Positions 32,856-43,564 of a DNA stretch of 64,000 nucleotides are shown one piece after another. The notes under the pieces were generated by a model. That model saw nothing but the letters and a program-made list of their open reading frames with translations, was not told where the DNA came from and made no database searches. The position numbers and the translations under genes were made by a program. The stretch comes from Iris pallida (lineage: Eukaryota > Streptophyta > Magnoliopsida > Asparagales > Iridaceae), in contig JANAVB010004000.1 in assembly GCA_029216955.1 (NCBI GenBank), forward strand, positions 3,401,616 through 3,465,615, read 5' to 3'. Numbering within the stretch: position 1 is the stretch's first letter; each line of letters begins with the position of its first letter.

Positions 32856-33949
32856 TGTAGGAGCGTAAAAAGTGCTTCATGGAATGAGTTAAAGAGATAG
32901 AAGCATTCCACTCAACATGATCTATTGTTACAGGCTAATCGCTTTACGCCAGAGTCAAGCCAATGGTTTTACGCCAGGGTCAAGCCAATGGTTTTACGTC
33001 TAAGACAGGCTAACCACTTTACTCTAGGCAAAGCTGTCAAGTCTTGCATTTAATGCAAAGTCTGACATGAAGATTTAATGATGGCATATATCACAGAATT
33101 CGAAGGGATTTATTTTACACAGAGACCAATGTTGTCGTTTAGTATGTGGACTGAGCTATTTTACGCTCACAATATGTCTTCTTTTACGCATGGAGACTGT
33201 ATGAGTTTTTACGCTCAAAAGTTGACGTGTGCATAAAGTTTATTTGGGCTACTTTACGCTCAAGGTTGTTTAACAACCACTTTACGCGGAAAGTCCACGT
33301 CAGGGCTATTTTACGCCTAGTCTACTACTTTACGCTCAGAGTATTTTGGGTTGTTTTTACGTCCTATTCTTCTTCACCAATTTGGAACGTGGTTTGCCTA
33401 CATGGCTTTCATGCCACACATCTCGAAGAACGTGTGTACGTGCATCTTATTCTTATTGAAATGATGGGACACGTGTCAACGTATGCAGAGGGTGACTTCG
33501 GTCATGGGTGGCAGTTATTAGCGTAAAGACGAAACTTTTGCTGAGTTTTTACGCACAAGAAGCCAAGTCTACAAATAGACTAATTTTTCTCCTATAAAAC
33601 ACACAGAGAGAGAGAGAGAGAATACATAGAGATCAGAGCTCAGAGACTTTGATTTTTCGGAGCATTCTTCTTCAACTTTTCTTCCAGAACAGAGTGAAGC
33701 AAAGCAGGAAAGCATTCGGCCTCGCCATCAGTGCCCAAGTGCGTCGATACCTTTCTGGTGACTTAGTTCTTCCAACTGTTCATCTTCTAGCAGTGATCTT
33801 CATCATCATCGTATGGTCCAAGGAACAAAGTGATCATTTACAGATCAGACTTCCATAGCAATACTTCCCAGAATCAAATTTGTACTTCTTGTACTTTTTC
33901 TCATTTTATTTTCAAAATCCGATTTCCAGGCAATTTGTTAAGTAAAATA
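32856..33949 (+). repeat. Tat-B 5' LTR
   Basis: Contains about eleven copies of TTTACGC and two of its complement. A TATA box (CTCCTATAAAACAC) lies near 33590 and is followed by an (AG)n tract. The short frames in it (near 33227 and 33649) recur in the 3' LTR but resemble nothing known. Confidence 0.95.
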
Positions 33950-33952
33950 AAA

Positions 33953-33970
33953 ATGACGACTCTGCTAGGG
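33953..33970 (+). other. Tat-B primer-binding site overlapping the gag start
   Basis: ATGACGACTCTGCTAGGG starts three bases after the LTR. From its second base it matches, with a few changes, the complement of a plant tRNA-Arg 3' end (TGGCGACTCC followed by GGGG). The same bases encode the first residues of gag, MTTLLG. Confidence 0.75.
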
Positions 33971-34930
33971 AAGACCTTCTCCTCTGACGAGGAGGCAATT
34001 GCTCAATACGATGATGTGTCGATTGGATCGACAAAGAAGACTCTGGTTGTACACTTTGACTAGACTGCTTATGAAGAGATGCTCCGAACTGGGGGTGGTT
34101 CTCGCTGCTCCAATGTTCAAAAATCTCGCAAAGCACGAAAAGTTTGGATTCCTAAATCCAAAATAGCTTCTGATCTCTTTGTTGCTTCTGATGGCAAGGG
34201 AATTCTTCCCACTCCTATCGTAAGGGCTCCCGTTCGTAACGAGGTAGTCCTTACTTCAGCGTTGCACTCTAAGTATAGCAAGTTATCTCCCGTCTGTGAT
34301 GGTGAAGATAATCAGGTTTTACGCCCGGTGCGTAAAAATAATGTTTTACGCCCAGTGGGTAAAAACCAAAATTTACGCTCAGTGCATAAGAACGAGTCTC
34401 CCATTTGTAATGAGATAAACTCTAATGCTTGTGTTTCTAAGTGTAAAAATAAGTCTCCCGTCTGTGACGTGGTAGACACACAAAAATTACGCTCTTCGCG
34501 TAAAGGAAAATCTTCCGTCTGTGATGTGGTAGATAATCAATTTTTACGCTCAACGCGTAAAGGTAAGTCTCCTGTCTGTGACAGTGTAGATAAAATTCGC
34601 AACGATGTTTTTACATCTAATGTGAATGTACCTAAATGCATACAGCGTAAAAATATTGTTGGTAAAACTTCAGTTCTATACCAACAACCTTCTTATACTG
34701 CTCTACGCAAAGTACCAAACCTACAAATCACACGCAATGAAAATGGAGTCCTTCGTGCTCAAAAATCTCAAGATTTGCGCACACAACTCCAAATGCGTAG
34801 AAATGTACAGTTTAGTTCTGCGAATGCAGCTAGTAATCTTCTTTATACACAAGGGACTAAACGTTTTGCTACCCCAAATGTAATAAAAAGACTACTCCTT
34901 CTACTCCTTCTGATTTACGTGAATTGCTAA
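33953..34930 (+). pseudogene. Tat-B gag N-terminal region with TTTACGC motif pairs
   Basis: The frame starts at the primer site (MTTLLGKTFSSDEEAIAQ) and meets a TAG at 34061-34063 after LVVHFD. It resumes as AYEEMLRTGGGSRCSN and stays open to about 34928. The middle part is low-complexity and is built around repeats such as KSPVCDVVD and LRPVRKN. At DNA level these hold TTTACGC and GCGTAAA pairs facing each other across 5 bases (for example 34317-34337 and 34542-34562). A frameshift near 34890 leads into the DLRELLMQKRKNR block, which is conserved in Tat-A and Tat-C. The function of this N-terminal extension is unknown; such extensions occur in Tat elements. Confidence 0.75.
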
Positions 34931-36546
34931 TGCAAAAGCGTAAAAATAGACAATCTCCCGTGACACTCCCCCAAGAAAATCATCACTGTGAGTGTCACCA
35001 GATTGTGATCAAATGTTGTTGCTCGGCTTCCAGACGGTCAGTTTTTGATCGATTGAATTTTAATGCGCCCCAATAACAAGCTGATGAGTTGTCATATGCA
35101 TCAGTCAACATGGCATCTCATACCAACAGAGGATGACGTCCTAGACGAAACACGTCCCAAACCCCAGGTCAACAACAATTCAACAGACTTCTTGATTCTT
35201 TTGAAGGGGTATATCAGAATACTCGATCAAGAAGACAAAGACAATTACAGACTTCTGATTCTGAAGCTGGGGGTACTCAATCTCTTGAGTCCGAAACTGA
35301 TAGTGTTGATTCATACTTCTATAGTAATCCTTCTATATCTTCAAGAGAGGTTGAATCCTACACTATTGGAGACGAAACAGAGACGTCATCTGTTAATATA
35401 GAACAACGTCTCACTGCCGTTGAGCAATCATTGAAAGACATGCTTAACATGATGCAAAGCATGCACCAGATAATAATGGCTCAGCAAACTGCTCAACCAG
35501 CAATTGTAACACCGGTTCAAGTAGCAGCACCAACTCAAGATAGCCAAGGGGTTGATATACCTTTGAATATCCAAGAGCCTGCTGTTAACCAAAATTCTGC
35601 ATCTCCAGATCCCATCATTCCAGAAGATGTACCATCTTCGGTGGGAATTACGGTACAACCAACAACTTTTCAATCAAATGTGCTTCCACAAACCAGCGAA
35701 GCCATTCAAGTAGTACGTGAGCTCAAAACACAGTTTGAAGTTTTGAAGCAAAAGGATCAACTCCAGAGGTTAGGGATTAAGCAACCTTATCCTCCTCATT
35801 GGAATGATGTACCCTTTCCATCGAAATTCAAGCCACAGTCAATGGTATTATTTGATGGAAAGGCTTCTTCTAGTCAGTATATCAATTACTTTGATATTAT
35901 GTCTGTAAATTTATAGAAAAATGATGCTCTTCTCACTCGAGTATTCATTGGATGCTTGACGGGTTCAGCTTACGACTGGTATCGTAGTTTACCCGACAAT
36001 TGCATTTCGTCTTTTGATGAATTTAAGGCAATGTTTCTCTTCCGTTTCTATGAATGAGGTATGGACATGAACATGTCCTCCTTAATAGAAATCAAGCAAA
36101 AGGAGAAAGAAGATACTCGGATGTTCATTGAACGTTTTCGACAGGCGACTCTAAAGATGCCCCCTGGTATGCCAGATTCAGCGCTGATTGATACATGTAA
36201 GATGAATCTGCGACCATCCATCGCTGTCTTCACGGGTTCCCAATTCACAGATTGGGCTTCGTTTATCATAGCAGCAGTTTCTGCCGAGACCAATGGTAGG
36301 TTGGCTCGTGAACATGGGATAATTTTTGCCTCTGAGGATAAAGAAAAGAAAGGTAATCCTGGTAATAATTTCGGCAATCGTAATATGAAAGGAAAGGACA
36401 CTCTTATGGTCAATCTTTCCAAGAATAAAACGACGTCGAATAATCAGGAATCTTCCAGGCCAAAAGAAGAATACTCTTTTGACGAAAGTGATATCCCAGG
36501 GATATTCCAATGTCTGGTGAAGAGTGGTAAACTCCATATTCCGTAG
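34931..36546 (+). pseudogene. Tat-B gag, central capsid part
   Basis: After RRSVFDRLNF a stop and frame changes lead to a Ser/Glu-rich segment, a helical MLNMMQSMHQIIMAQQ stretch, and then SEAIQVVRELKTQFEVLK. The retrotransposon gag core follows: a stop after YFDIMSVNL at 35914, then AYDWYRSLPDNCISSFDEF-like sequence, a stop at 36056, and SLIEIKQKEKEDTRMFIERF and ATLKMPPGMPDSALID. The open part ends at 36544-36546. Homologous blocks exist in Tat-A (47363 leftward), Tat-C (53473 leftward) and the piece at 60669-62454. Confidence 0.82.
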
Positions 36547-37652
36547 CCAAAGAGGCCTAATGAGGTAAATCTGACCGACAATTCCAAATATTGTATCTAT
36601 CATAGATACATTAATCATCCTACCAGTGCTTGCTATATTTTGAAGAAGAAAATCCAAGAGCTGATAAATGGTGGTGCTATTGCTTTAACCAATGATGACC
36701 ATACGGTTACAACCAATATGGTTTCTCTTTAATTTGGAGATTTTCCTCCACAACAAGTACCAGATAGAATTGTCCCAATTCCGAAGGCGACGATGAAGAT
36801 TGTGAATATCCCGCCTGCCATGGAGGAAAATGAAGGATTGTTGCCTCTTACATTAAAGAATGGTGAAATTATGTGGGTACATCCTGACTTAGTACCTGAA
36901 ATGGAAGATGAAGGTAAAACTTCAAAATCCAAGAAAGATAAGAAAGTCAAAACCTGCAACATGATTTCTCATGTTATTCCAGATCCTGATGATTTGGATC
37001 ATCTATGGGATGGCATTCCTTTGGAAGATAGACTGAGAGGATTGAACATATGTCCTCCAAGTCTGGCTCCTCCTGCCAAGCTCAAGCTTACTCATCAGCA
37101 GTGGCTAGCCATGAATAGTGTTCCCTTATACAAGGCACAACAAGTCTTCGCTACTTATAAAAAAGCTCCTACAGGGACTTTTCCTCGTATCCCGAATCCT
37201 TTTTCTTCCGTAGCTACAGAGACGTTTATTCCTCATTCTTCTGTAGTTACAGAGATCTCTTCTTCTTCCTCTATGGAACCACCTGTTGAAAGTCCACTGC
37301 CTACTCACTTATACAGTCGGCAATCTGTCCTTCTCATGAAGAAGATGGATTATGAATTTCAAAAGGCAGAAGGTTTGAATTATGATAAAGGAATACGACT
37401 TCCTTTACAAATTCAAAATAAAAAATCCACTGTTGGATTGGGTTCTGAGGTTCCTCATAACAATTGTCACAAGAAGAAGGCTAAGGAAAGGAAGATTAAA
37501 TCCTGCAATATGGTACTTCCTTCTTCTTAGTCTGAAGAAGAAACTTTTGCTGGTACAAGATCTAGAAAAGAGTCCACAAAGATTATGAGAGATCCTCCAA
37601 AGAAGCTGAGAATGTTGAAACACCATCAACTCAACCGTCTCTTGCTCCTGCT
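36547..37652 (+). pseudogene. Tat-B gag C-terminal zinc region and linker
   Basis: NSKYCIYHRYINHPTSACY gives a Cys/His zinc-binding block of the type seen in Tat gag. It is followed by KKIQELINGGAIAL, a TAA near 36731, VPIPKATMKIVNIPPAM and GEIMWVHPDLVPEM. A further open frame (to 37528-37530) contains QSVLLMKKMDYEFQKAEGLN, also found in the fragment at 60669-62454. No enzymatic motif is present. Confidence 0.75.
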
Positions 37653-39755
37653 GTGGTTGAAAAGGGGAAACAGAAAGCGATACGCTTTGACATCCCGTTG
37701 AAGTCTACTTCCAGTCAGGGGGTGGTGATAAAACCCTATAAATTTGATATTCTAGCCCAGTTAGCTAATACTCCGGCTAGATTATCTATCTTCGAGTTGC
37801 TCCACCTTTCTAAAGAAAGTCGCAAAACTTTGAGTGTAGCTTTGCTGCAAACTGATTCCTGCTTAGCTCAACTCAAGACTCCTGACAATATACCAGTATC
37901 ATGTCCACATTGTCATAGTGTGATTGAAGCGATTCCCAATATCACCTTTATACAAAAAGATATGTTGTTGAAGCATAACAAGCATGACAGGCCTTTGTGC
38001 TACACTGGGTATATTGAATCCATTAAAGTTGACAGAATTTACATTGATCCTGGGTCTACCATTAGCATAATTCTTCAAAGTATGCTAAGACCATTGAGGA
38101 TTCCTACTAGTGATCTGACTTATACTAGTACCACAATAGTTGGTTTCAACTCTGGAAAGAGCAAACGACTGGTGAAGATTCGTCTGAAGATTCAGATTGG
38201 TGATCTTCGAACTATGGCAACATTTTATGTTATTAACTCAGACGTATCCTATAATATTTTTTTTAGAAGACCGTGGTTACATGAGCATAACATCGTACCT
38301 TCGACTCTCCACCAATGCTTCAAGTATGTGGATCCCCAAGGAGTTATGAAGACTGAGTTTGCTGATATCAATCCTTTCAAGAGTGTCAAAGCCTATTTTT
38401 TCGACTCAAGGCTTTACAAACAAGAGCATGTGAAAGAGATATCATATATGCCTGAAGATCAATCATCTGCTGAAGATCAGTCTATTAACGAAGATCCGCC
38501 AGAAGAGCAACCTTTGAATATCAAAGTTAAAGGGCGAATCCAACCCCAATCTGTCAACAATCAACCTTTGATGACCAAGGTTAAAGGAAGAACTCAAGCT
38601 TCATCTGAGGAATCAGTGAATATTCCTACTAAAAACCAAGTTCAACCTCTTGTGATCAAAGTCAAAGGGCATACTTTTCGTACGAATGATTCAGAACCTC
38701 CATTGATTGTCAATCTTGGCAAATCTACGCAGAAGACGGATGATAGTCCACTAGTGATTAATCCGAAGCGTAGCAGTCAAATTATAAATGATGTAAATAT
38801 TGATCATTCTATACTTTTTGATATCAATGAAGATTTTCTTTTCGAGTATATGGCTGTCAAGTTTATTGAAAGAATGACTTTATCTTCTGGTAATCAAAGT
38901 CATCAATATAAAGACGACATAGACACAGAGAAAATCTTATACATTAACAATAAGGAAAATTCTTTTCCTCCTCATGTCGATGTTGGACCTTATGCTCAAA
39001 GGTTTCTAACATCTTCTCCCTATCTTCTTCCTGTAGCCGCTTCATCGCAAGCTTGTGTAACTTATAGACGTCACAAAGAATCTTATTTCGTGGTTCCGTC
39101 TGATAAGAAAAACAAGCGCCAAATTGTGTTTGGCCTGGCTAGAAATATCCCTATTGCTCAGACAGATGATTTGAGAGATAAAGATAAAAGAAGAATCCGA
39201 ATTGACAGATATAGTCAACAATCTCTCAAGATTATCCCGAACATGGGATATGATTTGAAGACTATGCAAGGTCTCAATCAAGGCAAAGGTAGACGACTAC
39301 CATTATGTGGTGATCCGTTTTACCGGAAGACTCGTCATGGGTTGGGATATGATCCGTCCCATATGTTTAATGACAATATACAAGAAAAATTCTCTTCTAG
39401 CTCTTCACAATCATCAGGTTCGAAAGAAATCCAATTTATCGAATCTGATACATCTCACCCCTCATATGTTAAAGGAGACTATTATGATGAATCTGAGCAA
39501 ATATTTTTGGCTTATATGGTTCAAATTGATGGTGAATTCGAGCCATTTGAGAATGATCCTTGGGCTCAACAGATGGACACTCAATGGGAACTTCGTTTTG
39601 AACAACGACAACCACCTACAGAGGACGAAATTATACAGATTGACGTTGGAGATGAAACTACGCCCAAACCAATATTCATCAGTAAGAATCTTTATGAAGA
39701 TGAAAAGAAAGAATTGATAAAACTGATCAAAGAATATATTGATATTTTTGTATAG
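37653..39755 (+). CDS. Tat-B protease and long linker (open part of a broken polyprotein)
   Basis: The frame is open for 700 codons. Near residues 80-210 it has PVSCPHCHSVIE, DRPLCYTGYIESIKVD, the presumed protease active site IDPGSTISII, and YVINSDVSYNIFFRRPW. The next block, IVPSTLHQCFKYVDPQGVMKTEFAD, is shared with Tat-A. A long linker follows with three or four copies of a KVKGR unit (about residues 285-350), one more QGLNQGKGRRLPL block, and WELRFEQRQPPTEDEIIQ before a TAG at 39753-39755. Tat proteases often show a DPGS-like rather than DTG/DSG site, so whether it was active is uncertain. Confidence 0.85.
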   Translation: MVEKGKQKAIRFDIPLKSTSSQGVVIKPYKFDILAQLANTPARLSIFELLHLSKESRKTLSVALLQTDSCLAQLKTPDNIPVSCPHCHSVIEAIPNITFIQKDMLLKHNKHDRPLCYTGYIESIKVDRIYIDPGSTISIILQSMLRPLRIPTSDLTYTSTTIVGFNSGKSKRLVKIRLKIQIGDLRTMATFYVINSDVSYNIFFRRPWLHEHNIVPSTLHQCFKYVDPQGVMKTEFADINPFKSVKAYFFDSRLYKQEHVKEISYMPEDQSSAEDQSINEDPPEEQPLNIKVKGRIQPQSVNNQPLMTKVKGRTQASSEESVNIPTKNQVQPLVIKVKGHTFRTNDSEPPLIVNLGKSTQKTDDSPLVINPKRSSQIINDVNIDHSILFDINEDFLFEYMAVKFIERMTLSSGNQSHQYKDDIDTEKILYINNKENSFPPHVDVGPYAQRFLTSSPYLLPVAASSQACVTYRRHKESYFVVPSDKKNKRQIVFGLARNIPIAQTDDLRDKDKRRIRIDRYSQQSLKIIPNMGYDLKTMQGLNQGKGRRLPLCGDPFYRKTRHGLGYDPSHMFNDNIQEKFSSSSSQSSGSKEIQFIESDTSHPSYVKGDYYDESEQIFLAYMVQIDGEFEPFENDPWAQQMDTQWELRFEQRQPPTEDEIIQIDVGDETTPKPIFISKNLYEDEKKELIKLIKEYIDIFV

Positions 39756-41162
39756 AGTTATGAGGATATGCCAGGTCTAGATCCCAAAGTTGCTACTCAT
39801 AAACTCAATATTCTTTCTAATGCTAAGCCTGTAAAACAACAGTAACAGCATTTTCGACCAGATATGATGGATACAATTGAAGCAGAAGTCAAAAAGCTGA
39901 TCACGTATGGTTTTGTTCGTGAAGAACAACACCCCGATTGGGTTGCCAACATTGTTCCTGTTATAAAGAAGAACAGAAAAGTCCAATTTTGCATAGATTT
40001 TCGAGATCTTAATGCAGCTTGTCCAAAAGGCGAATTTCCACTTCCAATTACTGATGTCATGACAGACAATACATGTGGTTTTGAACGCATGTCTTTCATG
40101 GACGGATTCTCAGGATATAATCAAATTAAGATGCATCCAGAAGATGAGAAGCATACTGCTTTTCGTACACCCCTTGGGTTTACTGCTATACGGTAATGCC
40201 GTTTGGTCTTAAAAATGTCGGTGCCACGTACCAACGGGCTATGAGCAACATCTTTCAAGAACATCTACGAAAGACAGTAGAATGTTATGTAGATGACATT
40301 GCTGTTAAGAGTCGATCAAAAGATGATCACATTCAAGACTTAAAGACAGTATTTGAATTGATGCGCCAACATCAATTCAAAATGAATCCTACTAAGTCTT
40401 TCTTAGGGGTTTCCAGTGGCAAGTTTTTAGGATTTGTCATTACTTCTCAGGGTATCCATGTTGATCCTGATAAGGTTAAAGCAATTCTTGAAATGCGTCC
40501 TCCACGTAATTTAAAAGAACTCTGTGGCTTCCAAGGTCGCATTGCGTATATCAGAAGATTTATATCCAATCTCTCTGGAAGATGCCAGCCTTTCTCTCGT
40601 CTATTAAAGAAGGGTGTATCATTTGTTTGGGATGAAGCGTGTCAGAAAGCCTTCAATGATATCAAGCAATACCTTACAAATCTACCTGTTTTGGTACCTC
40701 CAGTGATAGAAAGACCATTTTTGCTATATGTTCGAGCTTTGGATCATTCACTTGGTGCTCTCCTTGCACAAAAAAGTAATATAGGGCATGAACAAGCGAT
40801 TTATTATCTTAGCCGAATGATGGTCGGAGCAGAACACAGGTATATTCATGTAGAAAAGGAATATCTGGCCTTGGTTTTTGCTGTCCAAAAGATAAGACAT
40901 TATGTGACAGGACAGACTATCCATGTCATCTCCAGAATAAGTCCCATTCGGGTATTGATGAGAAAACTGCGCATTCTTAACTCTAGGTTAGCTACCTGGG
41001 CGATGTTGCTTACTCCTTATGACATGGTTTATATACCTCAAAAATCAGTGAAGGGTCAAGCATTAGCTAATTTCTTAGCTGTCCATCCTATACCTGAAAC
41101 ATCAAAGTTATATGAGGACATTCCAGATGAAGTTGTGGATTGCAATATGACTTTAAAAATGA
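39756..41162 (+). pseudogene. Tat-B reverse transcriptase and first RNase H
   Basis: RT begins after YEDMPGLDPKV. It has a TAA at 39843-39845, then HPDWVANIVPVIKKN, CIDFRDLNAACPKG and GFSGYNQIKMHPEDEKHTAF. One base is missing near 40182, giving a stop at 40194-40196. The next frame (to 41230) has MPFGLKNVGATYQRAM, the catalytic ECYVDDIAVKS, FLGFVITSQGIHVDP, GRIAYIRRFISNLS, and RNase H blocks SLGALLAQ, EHRYIHVEKEYLALVFA and KGQALANFLA. The YVDD aspartates are intact. Confidence 0.92.
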
Positions 41163-41798
41163 CATTTGGCAATTATATTTTGACGGAGCATCACGGGTTG
41201 GACCTAAAGGTAATATTATCTCTGGGGTAGGAATCGTCTTGTTTCTCCTGACAAAATGGTCATATACCGTGCCTATTCTCTCAATGAACCATGCTCCAAT
41301 AATGTAGCAGAATATAATGCTCTATTGATTGGTCTCCAAGTCGTAAAATAATTAGATATTGAATTCCTAGAAGCCTATGGAGACTCTCAATTGATTGTTA
41401 ATCAGGTTAGAGGGACTTATGAAGTCAGAAATCCTGATCTCATCCCTTATCATCAAGTGGTAGTCGAATTGGTCCTTTCATTCAAAGGATTCTTCATTGA
41501 ATTCGTACCACGTTCTCAGAATGTGGAGGCTGATGCTCTTGCTAGCCTAGCTGCAGACTTGGCTGTTCCAATCCGAAGACAAAATACAATTACTTTGTTG
41601 GACCGAGATTTATTCTGTGTCAAGAATAATTTATGTATTGAACAGAGTTATACTACAGAATCAAGCTCTCAGCAAAGGGATTGGACAACTCCATTTATTG
41701 ATTACGCGGTTCATGGGATTTTACCTGAAGATCCAAAAGAAGCTGCATCAATTAAAAGACGATCATTTCGATTCTATTATGATTCATCTTTACTTTGA
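41163..41798 (+). pseudogene. Tat-B second (additional) RNase H
   Basis: WQLYFDGASRVGPKG opens a second RNase H-like domain with the first catalytic Asp. One base is missing near 41240. The other blocks are NNVAEYNALLIGLQVV (Glu), EAYGDSQLIVNQVRG (Asp) and ADALASLAADLAVP (last Asp), with a TAG-type stop near 41350. A second RNase H of this kind placed between pol RNase H and integrase is a hallmark of the Tat lineage, and it is the best argument for the lineage call. Confidence 0.88.
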
Positions 41799-42917
41799 TG
41801 GACTCTTGCTGCGCTGTCTTTCAGAAAGTGAAGCTAACTGATACTCCGTGAGGCTCATGATGGCGTCTGTGGTGCTCATCAACCGGGTCCGAAATTATAG
41901 GACTGCATTCGAAGAATGGGGTATTATTGGCCTTCCATGATAGCAGATGCTGTGGACCACGCCAGAAGGTGTAAAGCATGTCAGATTCATGCTGACTTTA
42001 TTCACCAACCTTCTGAATTTCTATATCCTATAGCAGCTTCCTGGCCCTTCGAAGCTTGGGGTATGGATGTCATTGGTCCTATTAACCCTCCTTCTGTTAA
42101 AGGACATCGGTTCATATTAGCTATAACCTATTACTTTTTTAAGTGGGCAGAAGCAGTCCCCCTTGCTGAAGTGAAAACATCTAGTGTGATTAGCTTCATC
42201 AAACATCATGTCATTTATTGCTTCGGGATTCCTCGACGAATAATTCATGATAATGGTCTACAATTTACCAGTCAGGCATTTTATCGGTTCTGTGATAAGA
42301 ATCGAATTCAAAATTTGGCTTCTACGGCTTATAATCCAGCTGCTAATGGTTTAGCCGAAGCCTTCAATAAGACGATCATTAAACTTCTCAAAAAGTTTGT
42401 CTCTTCTAATAAACATGATTGGAATGAGAAACTTGGAGATTGTTTATGGGTTTATCGAACAACAGTCCGGACTCCTACTGGTTTTACACCATTTTTATTG
42501 GTTTATGGATGTAAGGCTATTCTTCCCTTGGAAATCCAGATTCCATCTCTATGAATAGCTATTGCTAATGAGCTAACTATAGAGAACAATGATCGCTTAC
42601 GACTCCAAGAACTTGAAGGATTGGACAAGAAGCGTCTTCAAGCACAATAGCATATTGAGCTATATCAAGCCCGTATATCTCGAACTTTCAATCGTAAAGT
42701 TAAAGAGAGGGTATTCAAGATTGGCGAGTTGGTATTAGCCGTTCGAAGACCGATGATTATGACTCACAAAAGCAAAGGGAAATTCCAAGCGAAATGGGAA
42801 GGTCCTTATGTAATTGAGACCATATTTTCTAATGGTGCCTATCGGTTATCAAAGCCCAATGGAGATCTACTCGTGATGCCGATCAATGGCAAATTTCTTA
42901 AGAAGTACTATGTATAA
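41799..42917 (+). pseudogene. Tat-B integrase
   Basis: The zinc-finger part (HDGVCGAHQPGPK, then CKACQIHAD) is in shifted frames before 41916. The core runs from GYYWPSMIADAVDHARRC with catalytic residues in AWGMDVIGPI, RIIHDNGLQFTS and NGLAEAFNKTI. It stops at 42552-42554 and again near 42648. The C-terminal part ends with FQAKWEGPYVIETIFSNGAY and KFLKKYYV at 42917. No chromodomain is present, as expected for Tat elements. Confidence 0.9.
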
Positions 42918-42971
42918 AAAAAAGGCAGAATGAAAATAAAATTTATTTTTATTTTTATTCTAAATAAAGGA
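42918..42971 (+). other. Tat-B end-of-pol spacer
   Basis: AT-rich spacer between the pol stop and the convergent antisense frame. Confidence 0.5.
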
Positions 42972-43265
42972 TTAAGGATGAGGACCACTGCCTTCCTTAT
43001 TGAATACATAGTCAACCAATGCTTCGAAGGCATCGTTGCCTGAGTTCATAAAAAACCTGCAGGCAGCCATCCTCAGCGCTTCTTCTTCAGGAGTTTTCCC
43101 TGGCTCTACTAAGAAAGCAAAGATGGCTTGTGGTGGCTTGGGAGTAGAAGAACTTTTGCCTACTTCGGTTGGACCTGATACAGTTAGCTCAACGGGATGC
43201 GTCTCAATGACGTCCTCAACCTTCTTGGAGACTTCATTCTTTTGCCGCACGTCCATGGAAGACAT
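42972..43265 (-). CDS. Antisense small gene 1 of Tat-B (unknown function)
   Basis: A 97-codon frame on the strand opposite to gag-pol, starting MSSMDVRQKNEVSKKVEDV at an ATG whose upstream region has CCTATAAATAGG about 50 bp away. The protein has a charged N-terminus, a Ser/Pro-rich hinge (SSSTPKPPQAIF) and a C-terminal helical region (EEEALRMAACRFF, NDAFEALVDYVFNK). It is not a mirror of the pol frame, because pol ends before it. Antisense frames downstream of pol are known from some Tat elements such as Grande, with no assigned function. A weak resemblance to the second antisense frame (GNDAFEALV versus GDAEAFFNL) hints at a common origin. There is no membrane segment or known domain. Confidence 0.65.
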   Translation of the reverse strand: MSSMDVRQKNEVSKKVEDVIETHPVELTVSGPTEVGKSSSTPKPPQAIFAFLVEPGKTPEEEALRMAACRFFMNSGNDAFEALVDYVFNKEGSGPHP

Positions 43266-43314
43266 TTCCGATAGAAGAGTGGAAATAAGAATGAAATGTT
43301 ACAAAGAGTTCTCA

Positions 43315-43326
43315 CCTATTTATAGG
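43315..43326 (-). promoter_or_regulatory. TATA box for antisense gene 1
   Basis: On the minus strand this reads CCTATAAATAGG, a near-perfect plant TATA box, about 50 bp upstream of the ATG at 43265. Confidence 0.65.
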
Positions 43327-43564
43327 AGAGATCTACTAATGAACTAGTCTTTTGAAAACAACTGTTCATTCCCGAAAAGGCCTGTCCGTTCATTATATCA
43401 GATTCATCCATTTAATTATGGAATTGAATTAACCTTTTTCTTTTCCCGAAAGATATGTCGGTCCATTCATTTTGGCATATATCCTCAAATGACATCTGTC
43501 TTCTTAATCCCTAGCTACCAAGGTTTGGTTAAGCTGATTACTCGTTTCTTCGGAGAGAAATTTT

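Noticed and set aside
33950..33972. tRNA-Arg gene or fragment.
   Set aside because: The match covers only the 3'-end complement expected of a primer-binding site; no cloverleaf is present.
35428..36962. Minus-strand frames within Tat-B gag.
   Set aside because: They are shadows of the plus-strand gag frame; unlike the antisense frames after pol they have no separate promoter and no frame-specific features.
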